From Pseudovibrio brasiliensis (GTDB lineage Bacteria > Pseudomonadota > Alphaproteobacteria > Rhizobiales > Stappiaceae): a stretch of DNA of 64,000 nucleotides. The DNA lies in the NCBI RefSeq assembly GCF_018282095.1, contig NZ_CP074126.1, positions 3,700,341-3,764,340 of the forward strand, given 5' to 3'. The notes under the pieces were generated by a model that saw nothing but the letters and a program-made list of their open reading frames with translations, was not told the origin of the DNA and made no database searches. Made by a program: the position numbers and the translations under genes. This document shows positions 55,759 to 64,000 of the stretch, in pieces (the first letter of the stretch is position 1; each line of letters begins with the position of its first letter).

Positions 55759-55875
55759 ATGCTTACTAAAGTTCTCGCACGCTTCCGTCGTACAAAACGC
55801 TTCCATTGGGCACCAGCAGTAAACACTGCAAACACCCACGACAATGCTGTTCTGCGTCCATCTTCTTGCCTTTAA
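55759..55875 (+). CDS. Small ORF, 38 residues, basic N-terminus
   Basis: ATG is preceded by CAGGAGAAATACGTC, an ideal ribosome site, and by a TATAAT box. The peptide starts MLTKVLARFRRTKRFHWAPA (six Arg/Lys in the first 15 residues) and ends ...VLRPSSCL after 38 codons at TAA. It stands alone in a 433-bp gap. No homologue recognised; likely a real small gene. Confidence 0.55.
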   Translation: MLTKVLARFRRTKRFHWAPAVNTANTHDNAVLRPSSCL

Positions 55876-55985
55876 GGCAAATTCGAGTTCAGCGTTGCAG
55901 ATCTGTTAAAGGCGCTTGAGGGTAATTCTCCGAATTAAGGAAAATTCCTTGACCTCAGGCGCAATGCAGCGATGATGCGCAGGCT

Positions 55986-56921
55986 ATGTTTAAGCTTGTA
56001 CACATATCTGACCCACATCTGGGCCCGTTGCCGGACGTACAGCCCGTCCAGCTCGTCTCAAAGCGCATTCTTGGTTATATAAATTGGCGGCGCAACCGCG
56101 CCCACGCAATGACCAACTCCTATTTGGATGCGCTGATACGCGATATTCATGCGCAACAGCCAGATCACATTGCTCTTTGCGGAGATCTGGTCAATATCGC
56201 ATTGCCTAAAGAGGTTGCTGGAGCCAAAGACTGGCTCGCAACCGTAGGCTCTCCGGAAAATCTCTCCCTGACACCCGGCAATCACGATGCCTATGTTCCA
56301 GGCGCGCTCAAGCAAGCGTATGGCGCCTGGCGTCCTTACATGCAGAGTGATCCGGATCTGGGGCTCACACCTCCACTGGGAACAGATCCGCACTTCCCAT
56401 TTGTGCGCAGACGCGACAACGTCACCATCATCGGTCTTTCAACAGCCAAGGCGACTGGTCCGTTCATGGCAACCGGCCACATCAGCGCCAATCAGCTGCG
56501 TGAGCTGGCTGATCAACTACGCCATGCGAAGGAACGTGGTGACTTCCGCGTTGTCATGCTGCACCATCCGCCCGTGCGCAACGCAACCTCATGGTACAAG
56601 CGTCTCGTTGGATCCAGCCGTTTCCGCAACATCATTGCAGAACATGGCGCTGAGTTGATCCTGCACGGCCACACCCATCGCGCCACCCGCATGGAAATCA
56701 ATGGACCAGACGGCCATGTGCCAGTCATCTGCGTGCCATCTGCCTCTAACGGCCTCAGCAGTCACAAGCCACCTGCTCGCTACAACCTCTTCACCATTGA
56801 AAAGGATGGTAACGGCTGGTCTTGCATCATGGAAGAACGCGGTTTTACGACAGCGAACGAAGGTGTGCATCACATCGCACAGCACGACCTGTCTATTCCC
56901 GGCCTGAGACAAGCCGCCTGA
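55986..56921 (+). CDS. Metallophosphoesterase family protein
   Basis: Calcineurin-type phosphoesterase of 311 aa. The metal motifs are in order: D-x-H (ISDPHLGPLP), GDxxN (LCGDLVNIALP), GNHDAY, H (VMLHHPPV) and GHTHRAT. Family members cleave cyclic nucleotides or other phosphodiesters; substrate unknown. A long imperfect inverted repeat follows at 56945-57023. Confidence 0.88.
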   Translation: MFKLVHISDPHLGPLPDVQPVQLVSKRILGYINWRRNRAHAMTNSYLDALIRDIHAQQPDHIALCGDLVNIALPKEVAGAKDWLATVGSPENLSLTPGNHDAYVPGALKQAYGAWRPYMQSDPDLGLTPPLGTDPHFPFVRRRDNVTIIGLSTAKATGPFMATGHISANQLRELADQLRHAKERGDFRVVMLHHPPVRNATSWYKRLVGSSRFRNIIAEHGAELILHGHTHRATRMEINGPDGHVPVICVPSASNGLSSHKPPARYNLFTIEKDGNGWSCIMEERGFTTANEGVHHIAQHDLSIPGLRQAA

Positions 56922-56944
56922 AAGCAATCAGAGAATTAGAAAAA

Positions 56945-57023
56945 GAGAGGCATCTTTCTCGTATCTCCGAACAGTGAAAACGGTCTTCGGATAAAGATAC
57001 GAGAACTGATTTAGGTGCCTCTC
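56945..57023. terminator. Long nested inverted repeat between convergent genes
   Basis: Outer arms GAGAGGCA (56945-56952) / TGCCTCTC (57016-57023) enclose CTCGTATCT (56958-56966) / AGATACGAG (56995-57003) and TCCGAA/TTCGGA. This 79-base structure lies between the metallophosphoesterase gene and the convergent hypothetical gene. Probably 3'-end formation for both, though more elaborate than a terminator needs. Confidence 0.6.
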
Positions 57024-57032
57024 ACAAAAGCG

Positions 57033-57659
57033 CTACCCGGCAAACGGGTTGGCATAAAGAGCCAGCGCAACAAGACCAACAGCGCCAATAACCGCGCCCA
57101 TCAGCAACCCGCAGAACAGGATAAACATATCCCTCGCCTTATTTGGCTTAGCAACTGCTTTGCCTGATGTATCCTGCTTCAGCTGATCCAGCTTTTTGCC
57201 ACTGGGCACATCCTGCTGGCGAATGCGGTTAAGCATCCAATCCGCTTCCAGCGCCCGCTCTTTCTCGATAATCCGCTCTGCAATGTACTCAGTAATGCAG
57301 TCCGCCATATCGTCGATATCAGCGGTTTCCAGCAGAACCATACGGCCCAGACGGGTTTCCTTCACAAAGCGATAAGAATGGCGGTCACGGCCCATCAGCA
57401 CATGGCTGGTCATATCGATCCAGAGGCGGGGTTGAGTACCTGGAACAATCTGGAAGGAAAACTGATCATCATCTTCAGGAACTTCCTTGAACACATCAAT
57501 CAGCTCTTCGCTGAGCAGTTCAAGGCGGGCCTTTTCGCTCTCTTGTAGGCTCACAACAACGTCAGTCCGTTCCATCTCCGCAACACGAACTTTGCGAATG
57601 CTATCTCTCAGTGACCGTACCTTCTCATGAGGCACAACGTTGTCATGTAGCTCAGACAT
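57033..57659 (-). CDS. Tail-anchored hypothetical protein
   Basis: Protein of 208 aa, mostly hydrophilic and helical, with a single C-terminal membrane segment (MFILFCGLLMGAVIGAVGLVALALYANPF). The middle (FSFQIVPGTQPRLWIDMTSHVLMGRDRHSYRFVKETRLGRMVLLE) is conserved-looking but not assigned. The ATG at 57659 follows GGGAG. A tail-anchored cytosolic domain is the simplest reading. Confidence 0.65.
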   Translation of the reverse strand: MSELHDNVVPHEKVRSLRDSIRKVRVAEMERTDVVVSLQESEKARLELLSEELIDVFKEVPEDDDQFSFQIVPGTQPRLWIDMTSHVLMGRDRHSYRFVKETRLGRMVLLETADIDDMADCITEYIAERIIEKERALEADWMLNRIRQQDVPSGKKLDQLKQDTSGKAVAKPNKARDMFILFCGLLMGAVIGAVGLVALALYANPFAG

Positions 57660-57971
57660 GGCAGCTCCCGAATAACCGGCTGAACACACCCCGTTTCAAC
57701 CGCGCCCCAACCTACGCACAACCAATCATGTAAAGTGCAGCCCTCACACATCTTCCACGATTAATCAAAGGTACATGGTAAAAGGAAACTAACACATCCT
57801 AGATAAAACTCTAATGAAACCTCACTAACTGTCCCGTTTTGGGGCAGTTTTCCAATACCAAGCCTGCGCAGGCTCTGCGGCACAACACACTGGTTGTGCC
57901 AGCAAATCATCGCAAGTTGATACCAGCGCGTCGACATCCTTCAAAACGGCGATGCAGCAACCTGTTCTGCC
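57660..57971. other. Gap with three consecutive hairpins
   Basis: No gene. At 57827-57851 AACTG-T-CCC/GGG-G-CAGTT plus T-run; at 57861-57874 the perfect 14-bp palindrome AGCCTGCGCAGGCT; at 57879-57900 GGCACAA/TTGTGCC. They lie 3' of the GNAT gene on the minus strand. Confidence 0.5.
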
Positions 57972-58580
57972 CTATGACAAAAACGGAACGTGAGGAGCGC
58001 TGGCTGGATCCAAAACACCAAGCACGCGCGGATCATCAGCCACTTCAATTGCGCGCTTGAACGGCTTAAATCCACTGCGAATATAAAACTGCAGCGCCTG
58101 TGGGCTATCCCCCGTGCAGGTATGCAGCCAGAAGCGCTTCACGGTTGGGCGGGAGAAAGCTTGTGTAATTGCATGATTCATCAGCCAACGCCCGGCACCG
58201 CCGCCAACAGCCTCTGGCACAAGACCGAAGTAACTCAGAGTGACTTCATCTTCCTTGGCAACGTTCAGCTCTACCATGCCAACAGGCTCACCATCTTTCA
58301 TCGCAAAGTAGAACTCGTTGGTCGGCTTGTTGAGTGTCACTTCCAGCTCTTCATCATTCATGACGAGACGAGCAAACCATAGCCACGGCTCACCCACACG
58401 TCTGAAAAGCTCACGATATGCCTCGGGGTCAATCTTATCTGCCTGCTGAAGCGACAGATCAGGGCGATCAATCGGTTTGAGCGCAGGTTTCTCCAACATC
58501 TCCAGATGCGTCACAACAGTTGCGATTTTGCCTTCCGGCAAGTCTGTGTATCCATCAAGGTCCAGTTGAATATGCGCCAT
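57972..58580 (-). CDS. GNAT family N-acetyltransferase
   Basis: Protein of 202 aa. The acetyl-CoA-binding part is VTLSYFGLVPEAVGGGAGRWLMNHAITQAFSRPTVKRFWLHTCTGDSPQALQFYIRSGFKPFK. ATG follows GAGAGAGTGAC. N-terminal half about 90 residues without a known motif. Target unknown. Confidence 0.8.
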   Translation of the reverse strand: MAHIQLDLDGYTDLPEGKIATVVTHLEMLEKPALKPIDRPDLSLQQADKIDPEAYRELFRRVGEPWLWFARLVMNDEELEVTLNKPTNEFYFAMKDGEPVGMVELNVAKEDEVTLSYFGLVPEAVGGGAGRWLMNHAITQAFSRPTVKRFWLHTCTGDSPQALQFYIRSGFKPFKRAIEVADDPRVLGVLDPASAPHVPFLS

Positions 58581-58674
58581 GTCACTCTCTCAAATTAGGA
58601 ATAAACAACGCTCTTTGCGTAACGGGAAGATATGAAGCCCGCAAGTGTGCCGATCTCACGAAACACTTGAGATC

Positions 58675-60849
58675 CTAGATGGTTGCCACCGTTTTCAGGC
58701 GTGCCCGCGGATGAACCTCATTCTGGCTCATCACAAACGTATGCGCTCTGAAGCGCTCAACGATAGAGCGAACGAACGGACGGGACTGTGCAGAACACAA
58801 GAGCACAGGCACTTCACCCTGATTGGCCGCTGCATCATAGGCATCACGCACCAGACCAACAAACTCCTGCAGCTTGGACGGAGCCATCGCCAGCTGACGG
58901 TCATCGCCATCCCCGATGATGCTCTCAAGGAATGCAGATTCCCACTGAGGACTCAGGCTGATCAGTGGCAGATACCCACCCGGAGCCTGATTGGCAGCAC
59001 AGATCTGACGAGCCAGACGCGTGCGTACATGCTCAGCAATCGCATTCGGGTTACGCGTAGAGCCGATAGCTTCCGCGATACCTTCCAGAATGGTGCCAAG
59101 GTCGCGAATGGAAATCCGCTCTTCCAGCAGCGCCTGAAGCACACGCTGAATACCGGAAATGGAAATCTGGGTTGGAACGATGTCCTCAACCAGCTTCGAC
59201 TGCTCCTCATCCAGTTTCTTCAACAGAACCTGAACATCGGCATAGGTGAGCAACTCGGAAATGTGCGATTTGATGGTTTCCGTCAGGTGCGTAGAGATCA
59301 CCGTCGCCGGATCGACAACCGTGTAACCCAGCAGGTTCGCCTCTTCACGATACTGCGCCTCTACCCAAGTCGCAGGCAGGCCAAAGGTTGGCTCGGTGGT
59401 GTGTGTTCCCGGCAAACGGACCTGCCCACCGGCAGGGTCCATGACCATGAACTGGTTCGGGAACAGCGAGCCGCCACCGGCATCCACTTCCTTCACCTTG
59501 ATCATGTAGTCATTCGCGCCCAGCTGGATGTTATCCAGAATACGAACGGACGGCATAATCACGCCCATGTCAGAGGCAATCTGACGACGCAGTGCTTTAA
59601 TCTGCTCGGTAACCTGATCCGTTTCCTGCTTGTTACGGCCATTGATGATTGGCAGCAGAGCATAACCCAGCTCAATGCGCAGCACGTCCATCTTCAGGCT
59701 GTCAGAGATTGGTGCTTCCTGAGGCTCTTCCGGCGCTTCAGCTTCCACCTGAGCAGCCACTTCCTCCGCTTTCTCAATCGCCTGCCGCTTGCTCGCTTTA
59801 CGCGCCATGTAACCAGCAGCACCAGCAAGAGCCAGAAACGGGAGCATCGGCATGCCTGGCAGGAACGACAGAACCACCATCACAAACGCGGACATGCCAA
59901 GTGCTTTTGGATAGCCTGTAAACTGCGTGACTAGTGCTTTATCCGCTGCGCCTTCAACACCAGCTTTGGAAACCAGAATACCGGCAGCAGTGGAAACAAT
60001 AAGCGCCGGGATCTGGGAAACCAGACCATCACCGATTGTCAGCAGAGTGTAGTTCTCAGCAGCCTGCGCAAATGTCAGGTTCTGCTGCATCACACCTATG
60101 ACGATGCCACCAATCACGTTGATAAACGTGATCATCAGGCCAGCAATCGCATCACCACGAACGAACTTGGAAGCACCATCCATGGATCCAAAGAAGGTGG
60201 ATTCCGCTTCCAGTTCTTTACGGCGGGTGCGCGCTGTTTCCTCATCAATCAGACCTGCACCCAGATCCGCATCAATCGCCATCTGTTTACCGGGCATCGC
60301 ATCCAGCGTAAAGCGGGCAGAAACCTCAGCAATACGCCCGGAACCCTTTGTAATAACGATGAAGTTCACAATCACGAGGATCGCGAAGACGATAATCCCG
60401 ATAACAAAATTACCGCCCATAACAAAGCTGCCGAACGCAGCAATCACGTTACCAGCAGCATCCGCCCCCTCATGACCATGCGACAGGATCAGTCGCGTCG
60501 ACGCCATATTCAGCGCCAATCGCAACATGGTCGCAATCAGCAAAACAGTTGGGAAAGCAGAGAATTCCAGAGGCTTTTGAATGAACAAGCCCACCATCAG
60601 GATCATCACGGAAAAGATGATCGAGATCGCAAGGAACATGTCCAGAAGCATCGCAGGCATTGGAACGATGAGCATCACTAGGATAACCATCACGCCTGCA
60701 GCAAGACCCAAGTCGCCTTGTTTTATGGCAACCCAAAGGTCTCGGAAAAAGGTTGTGTTTCCAGCAGCACCTAATCCGGGCACGCCAGCAGCCGTAGGAG
60801 TGCTGTTGCCTCCCCCTTGAGCTGCTTGTGTGTTTGTCTCTTCAGACAT
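58675..60849 (-). CDS. flhA: Flagellar biosynthesis protein FlhA
   Basis: Core of the flagellar type III export gate (724 aa): about eight N-terminal membrane helices (residues ~30-330), the conserved cytoplasmic-loop region FTLDAMPGKQMAIDADLGAGLIDEETARTRR, and a large cytosolic domain with DPATVISTHLTETIKSHISELLTYADVQVLL. Length and layout are normal. Lies 19 bp after flbD in the same operon. Confidence 0.95.
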   Translation of the reverse strand: MSEETNTQAAQGGGNSTPTAAGVPGLGAAGNTTFFRDLWVAIKQGDLGLAAGVMVILVMLIVPMPAMLLDMFLAISIIFSVMILMVGLFIQKPLEFSAFPTVLLIATMLRLALNMASTRLILSHGHEGADAAGNVIAAFGSFVMGGNFVIGIIVFAILVIVNFIVITKGSGRIAEVSARFTLDAMPGKQMAIDADLGAGLIDEETARTRRKELEAESTFFGSMDGASKFVRGDAIAGLMITFINVIGGIVIGVMQQNLTFAQAAENYTLLTIGDGLVSQIPALIVSTAAGILVSKAGVEGAADKALVTQFTGYPKALGMSAFVMVVLSFLPGMPMLPFLALAGAAGYMARKASKRQAIEKAEEVAAQVEAEAPEEPQEAPISDSLKMDVLRIELGYALLPIINGRNKQETDQVTEQIKALRRQIASDMGVIMPSVRILDNIQLGANDYMIKVKEVDAGGGSLFPNQFMVMDPAGGQVRLPGTHTTEPTFGLPATWVEAQYREEANLLGYTVVDPATVISTHLTETIKSHISELLTYADVQVLLKKLDEEQSKLVEDIVPTQISISGIQRVLQALLEERISIRDLGTILEGIAEAIGSTRNPNAIAEHVRTRLARQICAANQAPGGYLPLISLSPQWESAFLESIIGDGDDRQLAMAPSKLQEFVGLVRDAYDAAANQGEVPVLLCSAQSRPFVRSIVERFRAHTFVMSQNEVHPRARLKTVATI

Positions 60850-60868
60850 TCTCGTGCCCTACCCGTTC

Positions 60869-62242
60869 TTACGCGTCTGCAGTGCCGGCGCGCGCTTCGC
60901 CCGGGCCTGGAACCTCAACACCTTCTTTGGTGTAAAGGTTCAGCTTGTTACGCAATGTGCGGATCGAAATACCGAGGATCTTGGCCGCATGGGTCCGGTT
61001 CCCCAGACAGTGATCCAGCGTATCCAGAATGAGATCACGCTCCACATCAGCAACTGTACGCCCAACCATATTGCGCGAAGCTGCTTCCGCCGCATGCGCC
61101 GCCCGTGCAGCCGTCTGTTGGCCCGCACCCATGGCAATCGGAGACCCATCCGGCATACGGATCGCATCAGCATCAATCTCAGCACCAGAGGAGAGCAGAA
61201 CAGCGCGGTGCATGGTGTTTTCCAGCTCGCGCACGTTGCCTTTCCATTGGTTCGCCAGCAGCAACTGACGCCCTTCCTGAGAGATTGGCAGCGGCTTGGT
61301 GCCATTGGCCTTCGCATAGATCTCAACGAAGTGGCTTGCCAGCTCCAGAATGTCTGCAGGACGCTCCCGCAATGCAGGAAGTTTCAGGTTCACCACATTC
61401 AGGCGATACAGCAAATCCTCGCGGAACGTACCAGCACGCACTTCCTCTGCCAGATCACGGTTGGATGTTGCAATAATACGAATATCAACCGGCACAGGAC
61501 GGCTACCGCCAACACGGTCGATCACCCGTTCCTGAATAGCGCGCAGCAACTTGGCTTGCAGACGGACATCCATCTCGGAAATCTCATCCAGCATCAACGT
61601 ACCGCCATTGGCCTCTTCAAACTTACCAACACGACGCGCCACAGCCCCGGTAAACGCACCCTTCTCATGACCGAACAGCTCGGATTCCAGAAGATGCTCA
61701 GGAATAGCAGCACAGTTGATAGAGATGAACGGCTTATCAGCGCGGTTGGACTTGCTGTGCAGGAAGCGTGAAATCACTTCCTTACCACTACCGGATTCAC
61801 CAGTAATCAGCACAGATGCATCAGAAGGCGCCACCTGCTCAGCCAGCTTGATCACGCTTGCCATAGCCGCGTCACGGTAGATCAGATCTTCGCGCTCTTC
61901 GGTGACAGCAGCCAGAACCGCAGCAATCAGCTCTGGATCCGGAGGCAGCGGGATGTATTCTTTCGCACCAGCCCGGATAGCAGAAACCGCGGCGCGTGCA
62001 TCCGTTCCCAACCCGCACGCTACGAGTGGCACATGGATACGTTCGCGCTCTGTCAGCTCCACCAACTGGCCAATGTCTTCATTAACATCCACCATGAGAA
62101 GATCAGCGCCCTGACCGGAGCGCAAAACTTTCATAGCCTCAGGAGTGCCTGGCGCATGAGTAACAGACGCCCCACGCTCCATAGCGATCTTGGTTGCGGT
62201 CGTCAGCTGGCCGCCAAGCGTTCCAACGATCAAGAGCCGCAT
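60869..62242 (-). CDS. flbD: Sigma-54-dependent flagellar regulator FlbD
   Basis: Enhancer-binding protein of 457 aa. The N-terminal receiver is degenerate: Asp52 is present (MVDVNED) but the acidic pocket is replaced by VGTLGG and the Lys/Thr switch is missing, as known for Caulobacter FlbD, which is controlled by FliX rather than phosphorylation. The AAA domain has Walker A GESGSGKE, the sigma-54 loop GAFTGA and Walker B TLMLDEISEMD; the C-terminus ends with a Fis-type HTH (THAAKILGISIRTLRNKLNLY). Confidence 0.88.
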   Translation of the reverse strand: MRLLIVGTLGGQLTTATKIAMERGASVTHAPGTPEAMKVLRSGQGADLLMVDVNEDIGQLVELTERERIHVPLVACGLGTDARAAVSAIRAGAKEYIPLPPDPELIAAVLAAVTEEREDLIYRDAAMASVIKLAEQVAPSDASVLITGESGSGKEVISRFLHSKSNRADKPFISINCAAIPEHLLESELFGHEKGAFTGAVARRVGKFEEANGGTLMLDEISEMDVRLQAKLLRAIQERVIDRVGGSRPVPVDIRIIATSNRDLAEEVRAGTFREDLLYRLNVVNLKLPALRERPADILELASHFVEIYAKANGTKPLPISQEGRQLLLANQWKGNVRELENTMHRAVLLSSGAEIDADAIRMPDGSPIAMGAGQQTAARAAHAAEAASRNMVGRTVADVERDLILDTLDHCLGNRTHAAKILGISIRTLRNKLNLYTKEGVEVPGPGEARAGTADA

Positions 62243-62273
62243 GTCAGTTCCTTTCCACTACGCCCCATGCCCC

Positions 62274-62609
62274 TTACTTATCCGCCTTGATAATTTCGGT
62301 CATGGTGACACCAAGCTTATCTTCCACCAGCACAACTTCGCCGCGAGCAATAAGCCTGTTATTCACGTAAACGTCTATGGCCTCGCCAACCTTCCGGTCA
62401 AGCTCCATAACGATCCCGGTATCCAGATGCAGGAGGTCAGACACCTTCATCTTTGTATGCCCAAGCACTGCCGCCAGCTGCACCGGAACGTCAAAAACAG
62501 CTTCCAGATCCTCGGCAGCCTTTACACCGGCCCCGCCTTCTTCATCCGTTCCAGCGCGCTGGGTACTCTGGTGTTGGTCCAGCACCATGCCCTGTTCATC
62601 ACTGCTCAT
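62274..62609 (-). CDS. fliN: Flagellar motor switch protein FliN
   Basis: C-ring protein of 111 aa with the SpoA domain: VFDVPVQLAAVLGHTKMKVSDLLHLDTGIVMELDRKVGEAIDVYVNNRLIARGEVVLVEDKLGVTMTEI. The frame is open 14 codons further, but the ATG at 62609 follows AAAGG. Between fliH and flbD. Confidence 0.93.
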   Translation of the reverse strand: MSSDEQGMVLDQHQSTQRAGTDEEGGAGVKAAEDLEAVFDVPVQLAAVLGHTKMKVSDLLHLDTGIVMELDRKVGEAIDVYVNNRLIARGEVVLVEDKLGVTMTEIIKADK

Positions 62610-62670
62610 AATCAACCTTTCTGATCCGGCACCGGCCTCAAACCGTTCCAATCATAGGCAAAAACTAAAA

Positions 62671-63351
62671 TCACTCAGCCCGACTGGCCCGCTCACGGGC
62701 GTCAAAGTGAGATTTTATGACTTGTTCAATATGCTCAACCGTCTTGCGACGATCACGAATAATTCCACCATCCGGCCATTCAATCCGACAATCACCGCGA
62801 GACATGCTCTCAGACTTCACAACATGCACTTTGCCTTCAAAGCTGCTATTCAGAACAAGGCCCTCAACCATCTCTTCTAATGCGTGCGTATCTTCTGTCG
62901 GCACTTCAATGAGGATTTGAGGGATCTTACGCAGCGGTGCCAGGCATTCAGACAGCAGCGCCACCACTTCAGCCAGTGGCTCCCGCGCGATCAAATGACT
63001 GCAAAGACGGCGCGCAATCAAAAAGCACATGCTCACAAGGTTCTGCTCTTGTGCGCGAATCTGGTTCTCAAGATCACCAAGTGCCACTTCCAGTCGTTCC
63101 CGCAGAACAATCAGCTCTTCCTGAGCGCTCAGCTTCTGCTGCTCAGCAATCGCCTGACGGGCCTGCATCTCACCACGAGCGAAAGCCGCCTCTTCAGCCG
63201 CCTTCAAAATCTGTTGATGCTCAGCAACCGTAATTGTCGGTTCCGGCGGAGGCGCTTCTTCTATAACAGCAGCAGCCTCAACCTCATCGATGGATTTGGT
63301 ATCAAACAGAAAACGCTGACGAACTGCGCCCTGAGGCATAACCGTAACCAT
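62671..63351 (-). CDS. fliH: Flagellar assembly protein FliH
   Basis: Protein of 226 aa between fliG and fliN, the normal place of FliH (FlbE in Caulobacter). It has a Glu/Gln-rich coiled-coil segment (AAEEAAFARGEMQARQAIAEQQKLSAQEELIVLRERLE, residues ~50-95) and a globular C-terminal part (GDCRIEWPDGGIIRDRRKTVEHIEQVI). FliH inhibits and positions the FliI ATPase. The ATG at 63351 has GGAGG upstream at suitable spacing. Confidence 0.82.
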   Translation of the reverse strand: MVTVMPQGAVRQRFLFDTKSIDEVEAAAVIEEAPPPEPTITVAEHQQILKAAEEAAFARGEMQARQAIAEQQKLSAQEELIVLRERLEVALGDLENQIRAQEQNLVSMCFLIARRLCSHLIAREPLAEVVALLSECLAPLRKIPQILIEVPTEDTHALEEMVEGLVLNSSFEGKVHVVKSESMSRGDCRIEWPDGGIIRDRRKTVEHIEQVIKSHFDARERASRAE

Positions 63352-63387
63352 CAGCAAGCCTCCTGAAACAGCAGAGAAAGGGAGAGA

Positions 63388-64000
63388 TTAGTAGACAAGC
63401 TCGTCCTCTCCTTTCTTCTTGTTGATGGTGATTTCACCAGCAGCAGCCAGATCTTTCGCTTTCAACACAAGACCGTTCTGCGCTTCATCAACCTCACGTA
63501 GGCGAACAGGTCCCATGTTATCCATATCTTCCTGCAGCATCTTCGCAGCACGGGCCGACATGTTGGCTGTAAAGAACGCCACAGCAGTCTCAGAAGCGCC
63601 TTTCAGCGCCATTGCCAGCTGATCCTTCTCAACATTGCGAAGTAAGGTCTGGCAGGCGCCGGAATCCAGCTTCAACAGATCTTCGAAGGTAAACATCAGA
63701 TTGCGGATACGCTCAGCAGACTCGCGGCTATCTTCTTCAAGCGCAGCCAGGAAGCGACCTTCTGTTTGTCTGTCAAAGTTATTGAAGATGTCCGCCATCA
63801 TCTCGTGACTGTCACGACGGCTAGTCTGAGACAGGTTAGACATGAACTCAATACGCAGCGTCTGCTCAACCTTCTCCAGAATATCCTTCTGAATGGATTC
63901 CATGCGCAACATGCGGTTCACAACATCCAGTGCCAGCTCTTCATTGAGCAGCGCTAGAACGCGGGCAGCATGGTCACTCTGGATTTTAGAAAGAACCACC
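63388..64000 (-). CDS. fliG: Flagellar motor switch protein FliG, 5' partial
   Basis: The last 203 residues of FliG are visible; the 5' end is outside the window. Middle and C-terminal FliG domains: [46 protein letters not shown] and [28 protein letters not shown]. The C-terminal domain carries the charged residues that contact the stator. It leads the fliG-fliH-fliN-flbD-flhA cluster. Confidence 0.93.
   Translation of the reverse strand, partial: VVLSKIQSDHAARVLALLNEELALDVVNRMLRMESIQKDILEKVEQTLRIEFMSNLSQTSRRDSHEMMADIFNNFDRQTEGRFLAALEEDSRESAERIRNLMFTFEDLLKLDSGACQTLLRNVEKDQLAMALKGASETAVAFFTANMSARAAKMLQEDMDNMGPVRLREVDEAQNGLVLKAKDLAAAGEITINKKKGEDELVY

Overview
The window is 64 kb of a chromosome from a moderate-GC marine-type alphaproteobacterium. 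Three things support that: a bc1 complex encoded as petABC together with petP/petR-type regulators, a Caulobacter-style fliG-fliH-fliN-flbD-flhA flagellar cluster, and several small families typical of the class (UbiK, MidA/NDUFAF7, DUF1285, DUF6111, a Tim44-domain protein). A member of the Stappiaceae such as Pseudovibrio would fit, but the genus is an inference. No rRNA, tRNA, CRISPR array, insertion sequence or prophage was seen. Most of the window is orderly core chromosome with compact operons, many of them coupled by ATGA or similar overlaps.

Layout. 0-2.8 kb (+): the end of pgsA, then moaD and moaE (molybdopterin synthase) and a Bcr/CflA-type MFS exporter. 2.8-6.6 kb: ilvE (-), and divergently a MarR regulator, an OmpR-type response regulator and a histidine kinase (petP-petR-like plus kinase). 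6.6-7.2 kb: a gene-free stretch rich in hairpins. 7.2-10.5 kb (-): csaA, a TetR regulator, proC, a YbjN protein and ubiK. 10.6-19.1 kb (+): lgt-midA-pgeF-M24 protein, a lipoprotein, prs, rplY-pth-ychF. 19.2-26.5 kb (-): two tandem DeoR-type regulators, GNAT, bluB, apt, mtnP, then petABC. 26.8-29.4 kb (-): an ABC exporter, a small membrane protein and an unannotated 33-residue ORF. 29.7-32.5 kb (+): trmL, two tandem secreted paralogues, hemF.

32.5-46.7 kb is the most accessory-looking part. It holds a DUF2087 protein; a candidate type III effector (Cys-His-Asp protease-like) overlapping its CesT-family chaperone; a TetR/membrane-protein pair with duplicated operators; fumC; an AAA ATPase-DMT transporter pair; a PAS protein; the ohrR/ohr peroxide switch with three operator-like sites; and an AT-rich orphan membrane gene bracketed by two copies of the same terminator hairpin. 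Tim44 follows, and then the operon DUF1285-nudix-DUF6111-cca-DUF1284.

47-54 kb (+) is a four-gene MoxR/DUF58/BatA-DUF4159/GATase-like membrane cluster. 54-58.6 kb holds small metabolic genes (GNAT, NUDIX, metallophosphoesterase), a 38-residue ORF and structured intergenic DNA. 58.7-64 kb (-) is the flagellar cluster, with fliG cut by the window edge.

Working together: Lgt would lipidate the lipoprotein encoded 3 kb away; MtnP and Apt together salvage adenine from methylthioadenosine; PetP/PetR-like regulators may control the bc1 genes 19 kb away; FlbD is expected to drive sigma-54-dependent flagellar promoters. The strongest candidate for something undescribed is the orphan effector-chaperone pair at 33.4-34.7 kb. 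The two small ORFs and the structured gaps are next.
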